A stretch of 64,000 nucleotides of DNA from Roseibium sediminicola (lineage in GTDB: Bacteria > Pseudomonadota > Alphaproteobacteria > Rhizobiales > Stappiaceae): assembly GCF_023156505.1 (NCBI RefSeq), contig NZ_JALNMJ010000022.1:34653-98652 (forward strand), in the 5' to 3' direction. Below are positions 27,433 through 36,093 of this stretch, piece after piece; the first letter of the stretch is position 1, and the number at the start of each line of letters is the position of its first letter. The notes under the pieces were generated by a model. It searched no databases. It saw nothing but the letters and a program-made list of their open reading frames with translations, and was not told the DNA's origin. The position numbers and the translations under genes are program-made.

Positions 27433-29880
27433 TTACCCCGCCAGTCCGTTGGCACGGTTCAACCCGTACCGTTTACCGATCGCCCTGCCCGTATGGCTGG
27501 TACCTTCTGCGATCTTCGTTGCAATCGACCGGTCCACCTGACCGATGATCACATCCAACTCACGCGCACCTCCTGCACCCTGCCGCTCACGGGTAGAGAC
27601 CTCTTGTCCGGCAGGTGCGTAGATATTGACGATTGGTGCGCCCGACCCCGCCGGCATGGCCGGCGCCGGCCGGCTGGCAAGCGAGGCCAGTGAGCGCAGG
27701 CTGTCGGCCGTGTTCTTCTGCATGGCCAGCGTCAGCATGCGCTCATCATCCTCGGCAATGATCGCCCGTTCGCGCGGGCCGATGAAACCGCCGCCATGGC
27801 GCCGCTCGGCGCCCGCGAACAAAGACATCGGCACCTGCCGGGTCCTGCCGCCCGGACCAATCCGGCCGCCATCGTGATAAATGCCTGCCGTCGCCTGCAT
27901 GATAGCCGGTGACGCGGATCGGCCGCCGCCGAGCAGAGACGAGAAAAGCGACGTGATCAGGTTGCCCCCACCGCCACCAAAACCGCCGCTGATCTGACCG
28001 AACAGATTACGGAACTGCGAATTCACGAAATCCCTCGCGAGTTGCCGCGCGAGTCGCTCCATGATTTCGGAGAAGCTTTCGGCTTCCTCACCGGCCTCGA
28101 AAATCGCGTCCGTCAGACTGTCGCTGATCTTGTCGCCGACGCCCGACATGGTTTCGCCAAAGGACTTTCCAGCCTCTTCCGCAAGGGCCACCTGCGCGGC
28201 CAGAGCATCCGCGCCAATCCCGTCCCGGGCCAGATCCCGCAGATGCTCAAGAGCCTCGGCCGTGTCCTCAGCCGCACCGAGATATTCCCGCATGGCGACA
28301 ACACGCGCGCGTTGTGCCGCGGCTTCGCCCTTGCCGCCGGTCGCTCGGTCGAACAGGCCTTCCGACTGCAGTTCGGCGATGCGCTCAAGCCGTGTCTTCA
28401 GTTCGGTTGCCGGTGCCTGACTGGCCTTCAGGAGCGATTGCACCTCGCGCAGGAGTTTGGCTTCCTCCTGCCGACCCGCCCGGCCTGTCTTCTTGATCGC
28501 CGCTGCGTAGGTTTTTTCCGCGTCCAACCTCGCAAGAGCTGCATCTTCAGCCGACAGCAAGCCGTCTTTTTCAAATCTTGCGATCTCAGCGAGCGAATTC
28601 TTACGTTCCTGGTCGGCCGTCAGGATACGCTTGCGCCAAGCCTCGGCGGCAGCCCGGTCGGCCTCGGTTGGCTCGTTGGACGTGCTGCTCGCACCAAGCC
28701 TCCGAACGCTTTCACGATCACGGATTGAAAACTCCGCGCGCTCCCTCGCGGTTAGTTGCCTACGGATCTGCGCCCGCTCTGCTTCCAATTGGCGAATTTC
28801 GTCATCAATGACGAAACTGGCAACTCCTGGCGTGTTGCGCCGTTCGCGCGCAATCGCAATTTTCTCCTCTTGCCGCGCCAGGTCCTCGCGCAACCTGTCG
28901 AGCGCCGATGTGCGCCCTTTGGACGACTTTTCCTCGAAATCACTAAAGGCATCGCTCAGCACGCCAAGCGCTTCCGAAATCTTCAGCAGCGCCCTTGTTG
29001 TAGCGAGCGCAACCGGCGCCAAATTGACAAGCGCCTCCTTGAAGTTGTTGTCGATCTGAAGACTTAGCTTCCGAAATTCCCTATCCGCATCCTCTGCTTT
29101 CGAAATCATGTTCTGATCGAAGCCGATACCCAATTCCCGGAACTCACCTACCAGCGCCTCCACCGAAGCAGAGCCCCGGTTGATCAGCTCCACAAACCGC
29201 TCACCGCCTGTGCCGCCGAACAGCTCGTCCGCGATGCGGATCTGAGCCGCACGGTCCAGGTCCTCGGTGCGCTTGATGATTTCCACCATCAGATCGGCAG
29301 GATTCCGGAGCCGCTCGCTGAGTTCATCCGCGCTGAAGCCAAGCCGCTGAAAAGCCTCAGCCGCCGAACCTTTCCCTGTGACAATGAACTCATCCGCGCG
29401 CAGGTTCAGTTCCTTGATGCCATCGGTCAGCGCGTCAATCGAGATCTGATTGACCTCGGCGACATAGGCAAGCTCCTGAAAGTCCTGCGCATCGAGACCG
29501 GCGCGGCGCGCCGCATTGGCAACCTCGGTGATCGCGGCGACGGCTTCGCGGCTCCGGTCAGCAGCAACGGTCAACCCGAGCACCAGCGCCCCAATTCCCA
29601 CAGACGCCGCAAGCCCCACAGGACCAAGAGCCGAAAGCGCCGATCCGAGCGGGCCAACCCTTGCTGACAACCGCGCAGCGCTGGACTTCATTTCGCCCAC
29701 AGTTGCATCGAGCGCCTTCAGGCCACGGGCAGCGGGCTTGCTCGCTTTCTGAATACGCTGCAGGGCGTCTTCGCCTTCCTTGCCAAATTTGCGCAACTCG
29801 CGTTGCACGATCTTCCCGTCCAAAGCGGCAAGGCGAATGCCGACTTGCGGTGTCCTAGGTGCCACTGTCGTTATCTCCAT
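27433..29880 (-). CDS. Tail tape measure protein
   Basis: An 815-residue protein that sets tail length and is ejected with the DNA. It is strongly helical, with a hydrophobic Gly/Ala segment near residues 75-110 (GPVGLAASVGIGALVLGLTV), then a region typical of tape measures (AARRAGLDAQDFQELAYVAE) and long charged coiled-coil stretches rich in Glu, Arg and Ala. At roughly 0.15 nm per residue this would suggest a tail near 120 nm. It begins right after the chaperone pair, as in lambda. Confidence 0.92.
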   Translation of the reverse strand: MEITTVAPRTPQVGIRLAALDGKIVQRELRKFGKEGEDALQRIQKASKPAARGLKALDATVGEMKSSAARLSARVGPLGSALSALGPVGLAASVGIGALVLGLTVAADRSREAVAAITEVANAARRAGLDAQDFQELAYVAEVNQISIDALTDGIKELNLRADEFIVTGKGSAAEAFQRLGFSADELSERLRNPADLMVEIIKRTEDLDRAAQIRIADELFGGTGGERFVELINRGSASVEALVGEFRELGIGFDQNMISKAEDADREFRKLSLQIDNNFKEALVNLAPVALATTRALLKISEALGVLSDAFSDFEEKSSKGRTSALDRLREDLARQEEKIAIARERRNTPGVASFVIDDEIRQLEAERAQIRRQLTARERAEFSIRDRESVRRLGASSTSNEPTEADRAAAEAWRKRILTADQERKNSLAEIARFEKDGLLSAEDAALARLDAEKTYAAAIKKTGRAGRQEEAKLLREVQSLLKASQAPATELKTRLERIAELQSEGLFDRATGGKGEAAAQRARVVAMREYLGAAEDTAEALEHLRDLARDGIGADALAAQVALAEEAGKSFGETMSGVGDKISDSLTDAIFEAGEEAESFSEIMERLARQLARDFVNSQFRNLFGQISGGFGGGGGNLITSLFSSLLGGGRSASPAIMQATAGIYHDGGRIGPGGRTRQVPMSLFAGAERRHGGGFIGPRERAIIAEDDERMLTLAMQKNTADSLRSLASLASRPAPAMPAGSGAPIVNIYAPAGQEVSTRERQGAGGARELDVIIGQVDRSIATKIAEGTSHTGRAIGKRYGLNRANGLAG

Positions 29881-30618
29881 TTTTTGCGGAAACGCGACCC
29901 GTTAACAGTCCGCGTTCGAATTCAGTCAGGCATGTCATGACCAGTTTCGGATCCAGAGACTCATCAACGATCCGCACCCTTGCTTCCGAAACATCCAGTC
30001 CGATCACTTCACCGGAAAAGGCATGAATGCGCTGCACACCAGGTTGTGACGCCACCTTCACCGCCGCGCGGCCCTCCGGCGTCACGGGTTTGTGTTTCTC
30101 GACCGGACAAGCCCGTCCGCATTTCTGATCGGTTTTCTTGCAATTTGCGCAGTAGTCCAGGCCGCCCCGCCCTATCCAGTCGGCGAGGCGGCGGACCCGT
30201 TTCCCTCCGAAATCACCTCGTAGAGCCGGGCGTAAGCCGATTTTCGGAACTCCCCGCGGTAGATCGGATCGAGAAGAAAACGGCCGATATACAGTCTGGA
30301 GAGCGGTGCTGGGTGACCATCCTCATCGAGCACGCCGCTCCAGTCGGAAACCACACGCTCAAACACCATGGCCAGTGTCAGGAATTGGGATTTGCCGAAC
30401 GCTTGTTCGAGGTCAGAGAAATCGTTTCCTTCGCTCTCACCCAGACCGAATTCGGAAAGAGTTTCCGCCCCTTCAATAAGGCCGGCAATCAACTTGCCTG
30501 CCTCTGCCTCGGCATCTTCCAGATCACTGGAATTCGCCCGGCGCATCGTCACCCAGATTCCGTCTGGAAACTTTACTGCCCCCGGAACCAGATTTGTTTT
30601 CCCAAGCCGAACCGCCAT
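29855..30618 (-). CDS. Tail assembly chaperone fusion made by -1 frameshift (GT-like)
   Basis: A 254-residue product predicted from the frameshift: 140 residues from the 0-frame (30618 to 30199), then 114 residues from the -1 frame ending at 29855. The -1 extension carries YCANCKKTDQKCGRACPVEK, a cysteine cluster that looks zinc-binding, and then TPEGRAAVKVASQPGV. No good start codon serves the -1 frame alone except a GTG at 30085, and its frame stays open through the slippery site. In lambda gpG and gpGT bind the tape measure and must be made in a set ratio. The overlap with the tape-measure start (26 bases) adds coupling. Confidence 0.8.
30161..30205 (-). promoter_or_regulatory. Programmed -1 ribosomal frameshift element
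   Basis: Minus strand: heptamer G GGA AAC (30199-30205) is in the correct phase of the 0-frame. A 6-base spacer GGGTCC follows, then an 11-bp hairpin, GCCGCCTCGCC with GGCGGGGCGGC (one G-U pair), around a 10-base loop. The 0-frame TAG stop lies at the end of that loop. Lambda uses G GGA AAG for the same purpose; spacing and stem are near ideal. Confidence 0.88.
30172..30618 (-). CDS. Tail assembly chaperone, 0-frame product (gpG-like)
   Basis: A 148-residue acidic helical protein starting MAVRLGKTNLVPGAVKFPDG. It starts one base after the tail-tube stop and precedes the tape measure, exactly where the major chaperone is found. The last eight codons follow the slippery site, so about 95% of the protein is common to the frameshift product. 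The sequence shows little resemblance to lambda gpG; the role rests on position, size and the frameshift. Confidence 0.82.
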   Translation of the reverse strand: MAVRLGKTNLVPGAVKFPDGIWVTMRRANSSDLEDAEAEAGKLIAGLIEGAETLSEFGLGESEGNDFSDLEQAFGKSQFLTLAMVFERVVSDWSGVLDEDGHPAPLSRLYIGRFLLDPIYRGEFRKSAYARLYEVISEGNGSAASPTG

Positions 30619-30619
30619 A

Positions 30620-31588
30620 TCAGTAAGCCGCGATCTGGTTGGTGAGCGTGACCGTCAGCATGGCCGCGGCGGCCGTCTGATGCGCCTGCCAGTTGAATTC
30701 CGCCTCCAGGCCACCGGGACCGGAGATCGGTGCGAAAGGCGTGCGCTCGAACGTGACCGCCGGCATCGCGAACAGGATCTTGGCGTTTGCCGAAATCGCG
30801 AATTCCAGCTCCAGCGCGACCGGGTCGCCCGCGTCCATGATGTCGTAATAGCTGTCATTGACATACCGGACACGGTTCGCACCGCTGCAGGTCGCATCGT
30901 CGTCCAACTGATAGCCGGACAGGTATTCCGTGCTGTTCAGCGCTTCGTCCGGCGTCGGATTGTTCTGATAGCTGAACGAGCCGCCGAGGAAATGCGCGGC
31001 ATCCACACTGTCGATCCGCATCAGGCCTTTCGATGCCGGGATCTGGCTCAGCGCCAACTGCGCCGCAGGGTTGCCACCGGCACTTGCTCCAAGCTTGGTC
31101 TGACTGCGGCCGACAAGATTGATGGTCGCCTGGCGGAAACCGCCGGCGCGGGCGCTGTCGAAGGAAAAACCGGACGCCAGCAAGCCGATATTCTGGAAAA
31201 ACGAAGCGCCGGCCCGTTTCTCGATTTCAATTGTGCGATACGGAAGAACTTCCCCGCCACTGGTGAAGACATGGTCGTAAGGCCCGGCGCCGCTGGTCAC
31301 ACCGGCACCGAATAGCGCAGTCAGCCAGTAATAAAGATGGTTGGTGCACATGGGCACGACGATATCGCCGCCCATGGTGATCAAGCCCGGTGCCGGCGCG
31401 GTCTGATCGCGGTTGTTTGTGCGGGCTGTGCCCAGGAGCGGATCGGACTCGAGCGGCTCGTTTTCGCCGAGGTTCTCTGAATAGAACGGCGTCGAGATGT
31501 AGTCGACCGGCGCCGGCGTCGAAAAGTCGGCCTGATCGCCGAACAGAAGATTGGCGGTCTTGCCGCGCGGGGTTGCACTTGTGGGCAT
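30620..31588 (-). CDS. Major tail tube protein
   Basis: A 322-residue protein, beta-rich, with segments such as TMGGDIVVPMCTNHLYYWL, PYDHVFTSGGEVLPYRTIEIE and ALELEFAISANAKILF that resemble phage tail-tube families (similar to gpV plus additional domains). It is longer than lambda gpV (about 246 aa). It is followed at once by the chaperone pair, and with the tape measure this fits a long non-contractile tail. Confidence 0.82.
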   Translation of the reverse strand: MPTSATPRGKTANLLFGDQADFSTPAPVDYISTPFYSENLGENEPLESDPLLGTARTNNRDQTAPAPGLITMGGDIVVPMCTNHLYYWLTALFGAGVTSGAGPYDHVFTSGGEVLPYRTIEIEKRAGASFFQNIGLLASGFSFDSARAGGFRQATINLVGRSQTKLGASAGGNPAAQLALSQIPASKGLMRIDSVDAAHFLGGSFSYQNNPTPDEALNSTEYLSGYQLDDDATCSGANRVRYVNDSYYDIMDAGDPVALELEFAISANAKILFAMPAVTFERTPFAPISGPGGLEAEFNWQAHQTAAAAMLTVTLTNQIAAY

Positions 31589-31604
31589 TGCTCAGGTCTC
31601 CTGT

Positions 31605-31787
31605 TTACGCCTTGCCGGCGATCTGAAGGTCGCGCTGACCCGCGAGGCGCACTTTCGCGCCGAGTTCGTCAGCCTTGGTTTGCGTGAGGGTCTGCACGCT
31701 GCCCCGCGATCCGAGACCCGGAACGTCTTCAAGCAGCACAAAGGGTTTGCGCGCCTTGTCCGGCGCACTGTCGCGTTTGCTTGTCAT
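31605..31787 (-). CDS. Small tail-region protein (60 aa)
   Basis: A 60-residue protein starting MTSKRDSAPDKARKPFVLLE and continuing DVPGLGSRGSVQTLTQTKAD. It is basic at first and small; similar short proteins often lie just upstream of tail tube genes. It is 16 bases upstream of the tail tube gene. The start at 31787 avoids overlap with the oppositely oriented membrane gene at 31852. Function unknown. Confidence 0.55.
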   Translation of the reverse strand: MTSKRDSAPDKARKPFVLLEDVPGLGSRGSVQTLTQTKADELGAKVRLAGQRDLQIAGKA

Positions 31788-31851
31788 GGCAGAATTTGCC
31801 TTCCATTGGTTGCATAGGGTAACCTCCAGCAGAACAACCGGAGGGTGAAAC

Positions 31852-32145
31852 ATGGGACTGATATTTGTCGGCTATCTTGCCGTCCCTATCTTGATTGGCG
31901 TTCTGGCTCAGGCCTGGAAAGGTCGAACCGGAATTGCTTGGGGGTCGGTAACCCTTATTCTCATGGTTGGCGTATGGTTGTTTGCTGCGGCTTCAGGGGT
32001 TCTCACTTCGGAGGAAATCGCCGTAAGGACAAACGAACAGCGGCAACTGGTCAATTTTCTGACCGTAGGTAGCGTGACCTTCGTGATTATGGCGCTCGTG
32101 GTTGCGACACTTCCCGACAGGCGGTCTTCCGATCCTGGTCAATAA
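31852..32145 (+). CDS. Small membrane protein, reverse-oriented (moron candidate)
   Basis: A 97-residue protein with three predicted membrane helices (about residues 3-20, 28-48 and 66-85), the reverse of the surrounding leftward tail operon. It has a strong GGAGG ribosome-binding site 7 bases before ATG. The 3' end overlaps the downstream tail terminator gene by 7 bases. A lone gene in the other direction inside a late operon is typical of morons, which are expressed from the prophage; superinfection exclusion is a possible role, not shown. Confidence 0.65.
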   Translation: MGLIFVGYLAVPILIGVLAQAWKGRTGIAWGSVTLILMVGVWLFAAASGVLTSEEIAVRTNEQRQLVNFLTVGSVTFVIMALVVATLPDRRSSDPGQ

Positions 32146-32588
32146 GGAACATCCGAAACAAATTCGCAGGTGATTTCGACGGTTCGTCCGGCAGCTTCGG
32201 GATCACCGTCCGTCGCTTGGTTGAGCCGCTCAATTCCGGTGATTTCCCAATTGGCAACGCCGCCGGTTGCGGCCTCCAGGGCGGCATGCACCTTGAACAG
32301 GATTGCCTCAAAGGCCGCCCGCCGTTCCGCATCGCTCGGCGCCTTGACGATCAGCTCCAGCAACGCAAATTGACGGATTTCGTACTGACCGCCGGTCACG
32401 CCGAGCGCTTCGCTGATCCGCTCCAGATCGCCGTCGACCATGTTGCCATAGGCTTGCGCACCGCCATCGAGTGCCGCAAAAGCGTCGTCCAGGTTCTCGT
32501 TGCGCGCGATTTCCGGCACGTCGGCTTCTGCCGCCGCCAGGCCGGTCAAAACCGCGTGCAGCGCTGTCAGGACTGCGTCCGAACTCAT
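32139..32588 (-). CDS. Tail terminator-like protein (gpU position)
   Basis: A 149-residue protein starting MSSDAVLTALHAVLTGLAAA with a beta-rich C-half ending GRTVEITCEFVSDVPY. The start is one base after the stop of the upstream gene (TGAGATG). Size, position between completion protein and tail tube, and the ending resemble tail terminator proteins of lambda-like phages; the assignment is positional. Confidence 0.65.
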   Translation of the reverse strand: MSSDAVLTALHAVLTGLAAAEADVPEIARNENLDDAFAALDGGAQAYGNMVDGDLERISEALGVTGGQYEIRQFALLELIVKAPSDAERRAAFEAILFKVHAALEAATGGVANWEITGIERLNQATDGDPEAAGRTVEITCEFVSDVPY

Positions 32589-32589
32589 C

Positions 32590-33261
32590 TCAGGAAAGCC
32601 TTTCAATCAGACGGCGGGTGATCAGATCGGGATACCGCCGCCGCAGCACGGTCTCGATCGAGGAAACGTCCAGGCGCTTGGAAAGCCGAACCTGTTTCAC
32701 AAGCACGAACATCAAGACGCGCTCGGACTTCTGCTTGCCGCCCGCCTTCACGCGCCGCGAGCCGCCGCGCTTGCCACGCGACCTGCGGAAGCCCTGATTT
32801 GCGAAAGCGAAGACGACGGAACCAGGTGCCTCGGGCGATGCCACAAAGCTCAAGGCATCCTTGCCGAAGGCCTCCCTGAATTCGTCAATGCCCATGCGCC
32901 GGCCGCGCGACAGGCGGCGCCGGCTCTTTGGCGCGAAATCCGTTGGAATGGCCAGAAAGGACGCTTTCCTCGGCCGGATGGTCTGGCCCTCATCAAAGGC
33001 CCTGACAATCTCGGGCGCCTTGGTGAAGACAAGCGCGGCAGGTTCCAGCGTTTGAACGCCGTGCCGCGGGTAAACGTTGTGCCGCCACGCCTTGGCAAGC
33101 TTTCTGCCGAGACCTGCCGCCGTGGTTTGTTGCCGGAACCGAGTCTTGCCGAGCACCGCGACATCTTCGGTCGCCAGCCGCAGACCCGTCGAAATCTCTT
33201 TCTCTTCCGCGTCCAGGTGCTTTTGCAGGTCACCGACAAGGGCAAGTCTCAAATCGGTCAT
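32590..33261 (-). CDS. DUF6441-like tail completion protein
   Basis: A 223-residue basic protein starting MTDLRLALVGDLQKHLDAEE, with TRFRQQTTAAGLGRKLAKAW and a C-terminal basic segment rich in Arg and Lys. This resembles DUF6441 family proteins, found at the head-tail connector end of tail modules (equivalent in place to lambda gpZ). It overlaps the head-tail joining gene by one base. It may bind DNA or the connector; unknown. Confidence 0.7.
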   Translation of the reverse strand: MTDLRLALVGDLQKHLDAEEKEISTGLRLATEDVAVLGKTRFRQQTTAAGLGRKLAKAWRHNVYPRHGVQTLEPAALVFTKAPEIVRAFDEGQTIRPRKASFLAIPTDFAPKSRRRLSRGRRMGIDEFREAFGKDALSFVASPEAPGSVVFAFANQGFRRSRGKRGGSRRVKAGGKQKSERVLMFVLVKQVRLSKRLDVSSIETVLRRRYPDLITRRLIERLS

Positions 33262-33581
33262 CAGACGGCAACCGCCTTGAAGCGCCAGACCAGACGCGCG
33301 GTGTCTTCAAGCGCCGGCTCGGCTGCGATCCGGTAGACCTGCCCGCCGTTCGTGAGAGTGAACGTCTGGCCGTTCGCCGGCGAGACCTCCGAAGCCCGCA
33401 CGCGCAAAACTGTGTTTCGGCCAATCGGCCGGGACCTGCCGCCGAACTCCAGGGCAGTGTCGTCGTCGGACGAAAGCAGGATCTTGCAGTCAACCGGATC
33501 GCCAACCGCCGGAGTATATGTCGCGTCAACGCCGAGCTCTTCAAACTCGGCGTCGACGACCTCTTTGTCCAGGTCGAGCAT
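33261..33581 (-). CDS. Head-tail joining protein (lambda FII-like)
   Basis: A 106-residue protein starting MLDLDKEVVDAEFEELGVDA, with GDPVDCKILLSSDDDTALEFG and a beta-rich end, resembling FII/Phage_attach-type head-tail joiners. The position after the capsid module and before tail completion genes fits. It would bind the portal-connector complex to the tail terminator. Confidence 0.72.
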   Translation of the reverse strand: MLDLDKEVVDAEFEELGVDATYTPAVGDPVDCKILLSSDDDTALEFGGRSRPIGRNTVLRVRASEVSPANGQTFTLTNGGQVYRIAAEPALEDTARLVWRFKAVAV

Positions 33582-33587
33582 TGCCGC

Positions 33588-33989
33588 CTAGCTGCTCGCC
33601 TGCCCGGACGATGCCGGCTTGGCCTGCTTTGCCGGGTCCGGCTCGGACACCTTGGCCCAAACGGCGTCCCGCTCTTCCGCGGACACTTCAAAGCCAAGCC
33701 GCTTTTCGATCTCGGCAACCACCGGTTTCCCGGAGGCCGTGAAGTGGTCCTCGTTTTCAGGGTCAAGGTCCTTGATCGCCGAGACAATCGCCAAATCCAG
33801 GGCCTGACCTTTCGGCCGCGGGGTCTCCTTGGCGGTCTCGCCCTTCGCCGGCACTTCACCGTGACGCGCAATCAGCGCGTCCGCCTCTTCGGCGTCCAGT
33901 TTAACAGGCGTTCCGGGTGCGTGGGTCTTGCCGCCGAACACCAGCGTGATCGGCAGGCAAACACTCTTCAGTTTCGTTTTCGATGCCAT
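33588..33989 (-). CDS. Head-region protein of unknown function (133 aa)
   Basis: A 133-residue protein starting MASKTKLKSVCLPITLVFGG. The first half is compact; the C-terminal half (from about residue 60) is acidic and helical, with ALDLAIVSAIKDLDPENEDH. It lies between capsid and FII-like genes, where lambda has FI, so an FI-type packaging helper is possible. The start is taken at 33989 because the upstream reading overlaps the capsid gene out of frame. Confidence 0.6.
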   Translation of the reverse strand: MASKTKLKSVCLPITLVFGGKTHAPGTPVKLDAEEADALIARHGEVPAKGETAKETPRPKGQALDLAIVSAIKDLDPENEDHFTASGKPVVAEIEKRLGFEVSAEERDAVWAKVSEPDPAKQAKPASSGQASS

Positions 33990-34051
33990 GTCTTTGAAAT
34001 CTCCGTTGAACTTCAGGGCGGCGGCAACCGCCGCCCCAGGCTCAAGTCCGC

Positions 34052-35083
34052 TTATCGGACCAGAACGAACTTGGAGCCGTTGACCTCGGTCGGGACCGGC
34101 AACGGCGCGGACTGCGTCATCAGGAAGTCGACGGACGGGTCTTCCTGCGCCCAGGTTTTCGGGAAACGGCTCATGGCACGCAGCGCGCGATTGTCCTTGA
34201 TCGCGCCGTAACACATGTGGCCGGAAAAGACCGGGCGGGCGATAGTCAGACAGCCGTAGCTCGGGAAGAAATCCTGCAACACGCCGGCCTCATCCTCGAA
34301 TTTCTGGGTGTACTGCCAGAAGTCGAACTGGCCGAAAGACCCGAGATAGGCCGCGACCATGTCTTCCGCCCCGGTCGCGATCGGCCCCATTTCAAGACGG
34401 CCGCCAGCTTGACGACGGTTGTCAAGGATTTCCCGCACTTCCGCGTCGCTGGTGAACAGCTCAGCGGCTTCCGCGCCCAGCACCACATCGGTCGGGTTGC
34501 CGCCCGCAAGCACGGAAATTTCGGTCGCCCAGGTCCGCAGGTTTGCCTTCGGACTAACACCGGCCTCGCCCCAGCGGTCCCCGCCGGCAAGCTGCGCCGT
34601 CAGGGACGCATCGCGGCCGAAATCGACAGTCTGCGCCGGGAAATCCTCGCCTTCGCAGACGACGGCACCCGTAGTCAGGATTTGAGCGCACATCCACTCT
34701 TCGCGGCGCGTGACCTCATTGTCCTGGTCGGCAAGCATCTGCATAACGTTCCGGTCGAAGCGCTCTTCGGGCGAAAGATCGCCGTTGATCTCTTCACCCG
34801 CAAGGCGCACGAAATTGTCGCCCGGAGACAATTCGTTCTTCGGCTTGACATAGGGCGGGGCGAAGGATTCGACCGACCGGCCACGGGCTTTGCGCGCCTT
34901 GCCCGGCACGTGCGGCGACACAAACGGCGCGATCTTACGGCGTTTGGCAACCTTGTCGAAGGCAATTTCCTCCTGAACGAAGTTGATTTCGGTCGGAAAG
35001 AACGTGTCGCGCAGCCAGGCGGTCGGACGGTCAAAGGTCTGAAGCGTCGCCAGCAGCGCTGTCGTGGAGTAAAGCGGATCCAT
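34052..35083 (-). CDS. Major capsid protein (gpE family)
   Basis: A 343-residue HK97-fold coat protein of the lambda gpE family. Typical segments are DRPTAWLRDTFFP near the start, IAPFVSPHVPGKA, EERFDRNVMQMLADQ and, near the end, GHMCYGAIKDNRALRAMSRF. Length matches lambda gpE (341 aa). It follows the decoration protein gene on the same strand. Confidence 0.92.
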   Translation of the reverse strand: MDPLYSTTALLATLQTFDRPTAWLRDTFFPTEINFVQEEIAFDKVAKRRKIAPFVSPHVPGKARKARGRSVESFAPPYVKPKNELSPGDNFVRLAGEEINGDLSPEERFDRNVMQMLADQDNEVTRREEWMCAQILTTGAVVCEGEDFPAQTVDFGRDASLTAQLAGGDRWGEAGVSPKANLRTWATEISVLAGGNPTDVVLGAEAAELFTSDAEVREILDNRRQAGGRLEMGPIATGAEDMVAAYLGSFGQFDFWQYTQKFEDEAGVLQDFFPSYGCLTIARPVFSGHMCYGAIKDNRALRAMSRFPKTWAQEDPSVDFLMTQSAPLPVPTEVNGSKFVLVR

Positions 35084-35136
35084 AAGGATTCCCTTCCTGA
35101 TTTATGAGTGAGAAAAGACCGCGCTGCGGCGCGGCG

Positions 35137-35493
35137 TTAGACGCGCGTCCGGACGAACATCGACCGGCCCGCGAGGCGGAAAGCCGTTTCGACGGTGTCG
35201 GCGTCGTGGCCCGTGCCGAACGTCATTTGATCGGCGGCAAATTCGCCTGCGGAGTAGACCGGCGCGACGACGTCGCCGCCGCTGGCGTCGACATCCACCG
35301 CCAGCACCTCGGCCGGAGTTTCCGAACCGTCACCGGCAGCCGCCAGGGACAGGATGTATTTGTCCGAGGCCGTGACACGGCCCATGACGGCGCCGCGCGG
35401 CTGGACCTGCCCCGAAAGGATCGTCACGTAACGGATCGCAACCGGGAAATCCCCGACGATAAGACCGCCGGGCTGATAGCTTGCACTGGGCAT
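35137..35493 (-). CDS. Head decoration protein (gpD-like)
   Basis: A 118-residue protein similar in length and pattern to lambda gpD: GDFPVAIRYVTILSGQVQPRGAV, then GRVTASDKYILSLAAAGDGS and PAEVLAVDVDASGG. gpD trimers stabilise the expanded capsid. It lies directly upstream of the coat gene, as in lambda. Confidence 0.88.
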   Translation of the reverse strand: MPSASYQPGGLIVGDFPVAIRYVTILSGQVQPRGAVMGRVTASDKYILSLAAAGDGSETPAEVLAVDVDASGGDVVAPVYSAGEFAADQMTFGTGHDADTVETAFRLAGRSMFVRTRV

Positions 35494-35552
35494 TTCAAGC
35501 CCTCCGATTTTAGGGAAGTGGTGTCCGGATCAACCGGCTCGAAACGTGCCGG

Positions 35553-36044
35553 TCAGCGACCGGAACGGGCGGCTTTCGCCTTGTTTGCCATCGACACAAG
35601 GGACGCATCCTTGCCCTTGAAGTTGCCTGCCGAGGCGTTCGGAGCATCCTGCCCCGGCGACTTGTCCTTGCCGTTCATCGCGGCCGACAGGGAACTTTCC
35701 TTGGCGCCGGTTTTCAGGATCGTCTTTGCGCGATCCACGGACATCCGGCCGCTGGCCACATCTTCGGCAAGCTCGGTCGCGAGCTTGGTGCGCCCCTTGG
35801 CCTCGGGCGACCGCATCAGAGCGAAACCGGCCGCGACGTTCGAAGCCTGTTCGCTGGCCTCGTCTTCGCTTTCGTCGCCGCCGCCTTCGGCCTCGTCGTC
35901 GGTGTCTTCATCCTCGGAAGAGGTGTCGTCGGACATTTCCTCTTCGTCGTCTTCGTCTTCCCCGTCTGCGGCCGTGTCGTCGGACGCAGTTGCGGGTGCC
36001 GGCTTACCCTGAAGGTGCGCCAGCGCATTGCCAGTTTTCGACAT
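35553..36044 (-). CDS. Acidic protein after the protease, candidate scaffold
   Basis: A 163-residue, very acidic protein: residues 20-65 are almost entirely Asp, Glu, Ser and Gly. A helical end follows with RTKLATELAEDVASGRMSVD. Lambda makes its scaffold Nu3 from the end of gene C, between the protease and gpD; here a separate gene takes that place. A scaffold role is inferred from position and composition. The acidic tract makes DNA contact unlikely. Confidence 0.6.
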   Translation of the reverse strand: MSKTGNALAHLQGKPAPATASDDTAADGEDEDDEEEMSDDTSSEDEDTDDEAEGGGDESEDEASEQASNVAAGFALMRSPEAKGRTKLATELAEDVASGRMSVDRAKTILKTGAKESSLSAAMNGKDKSPGQDAPNASAGNFKGKDASLVSMANKAKAARSGR

Positions 36045-36093
36045 TGGTGTCTCCTGGGTTTGGTGGAAGTCCTGTTTGCTGTTTCAGCTCAGG

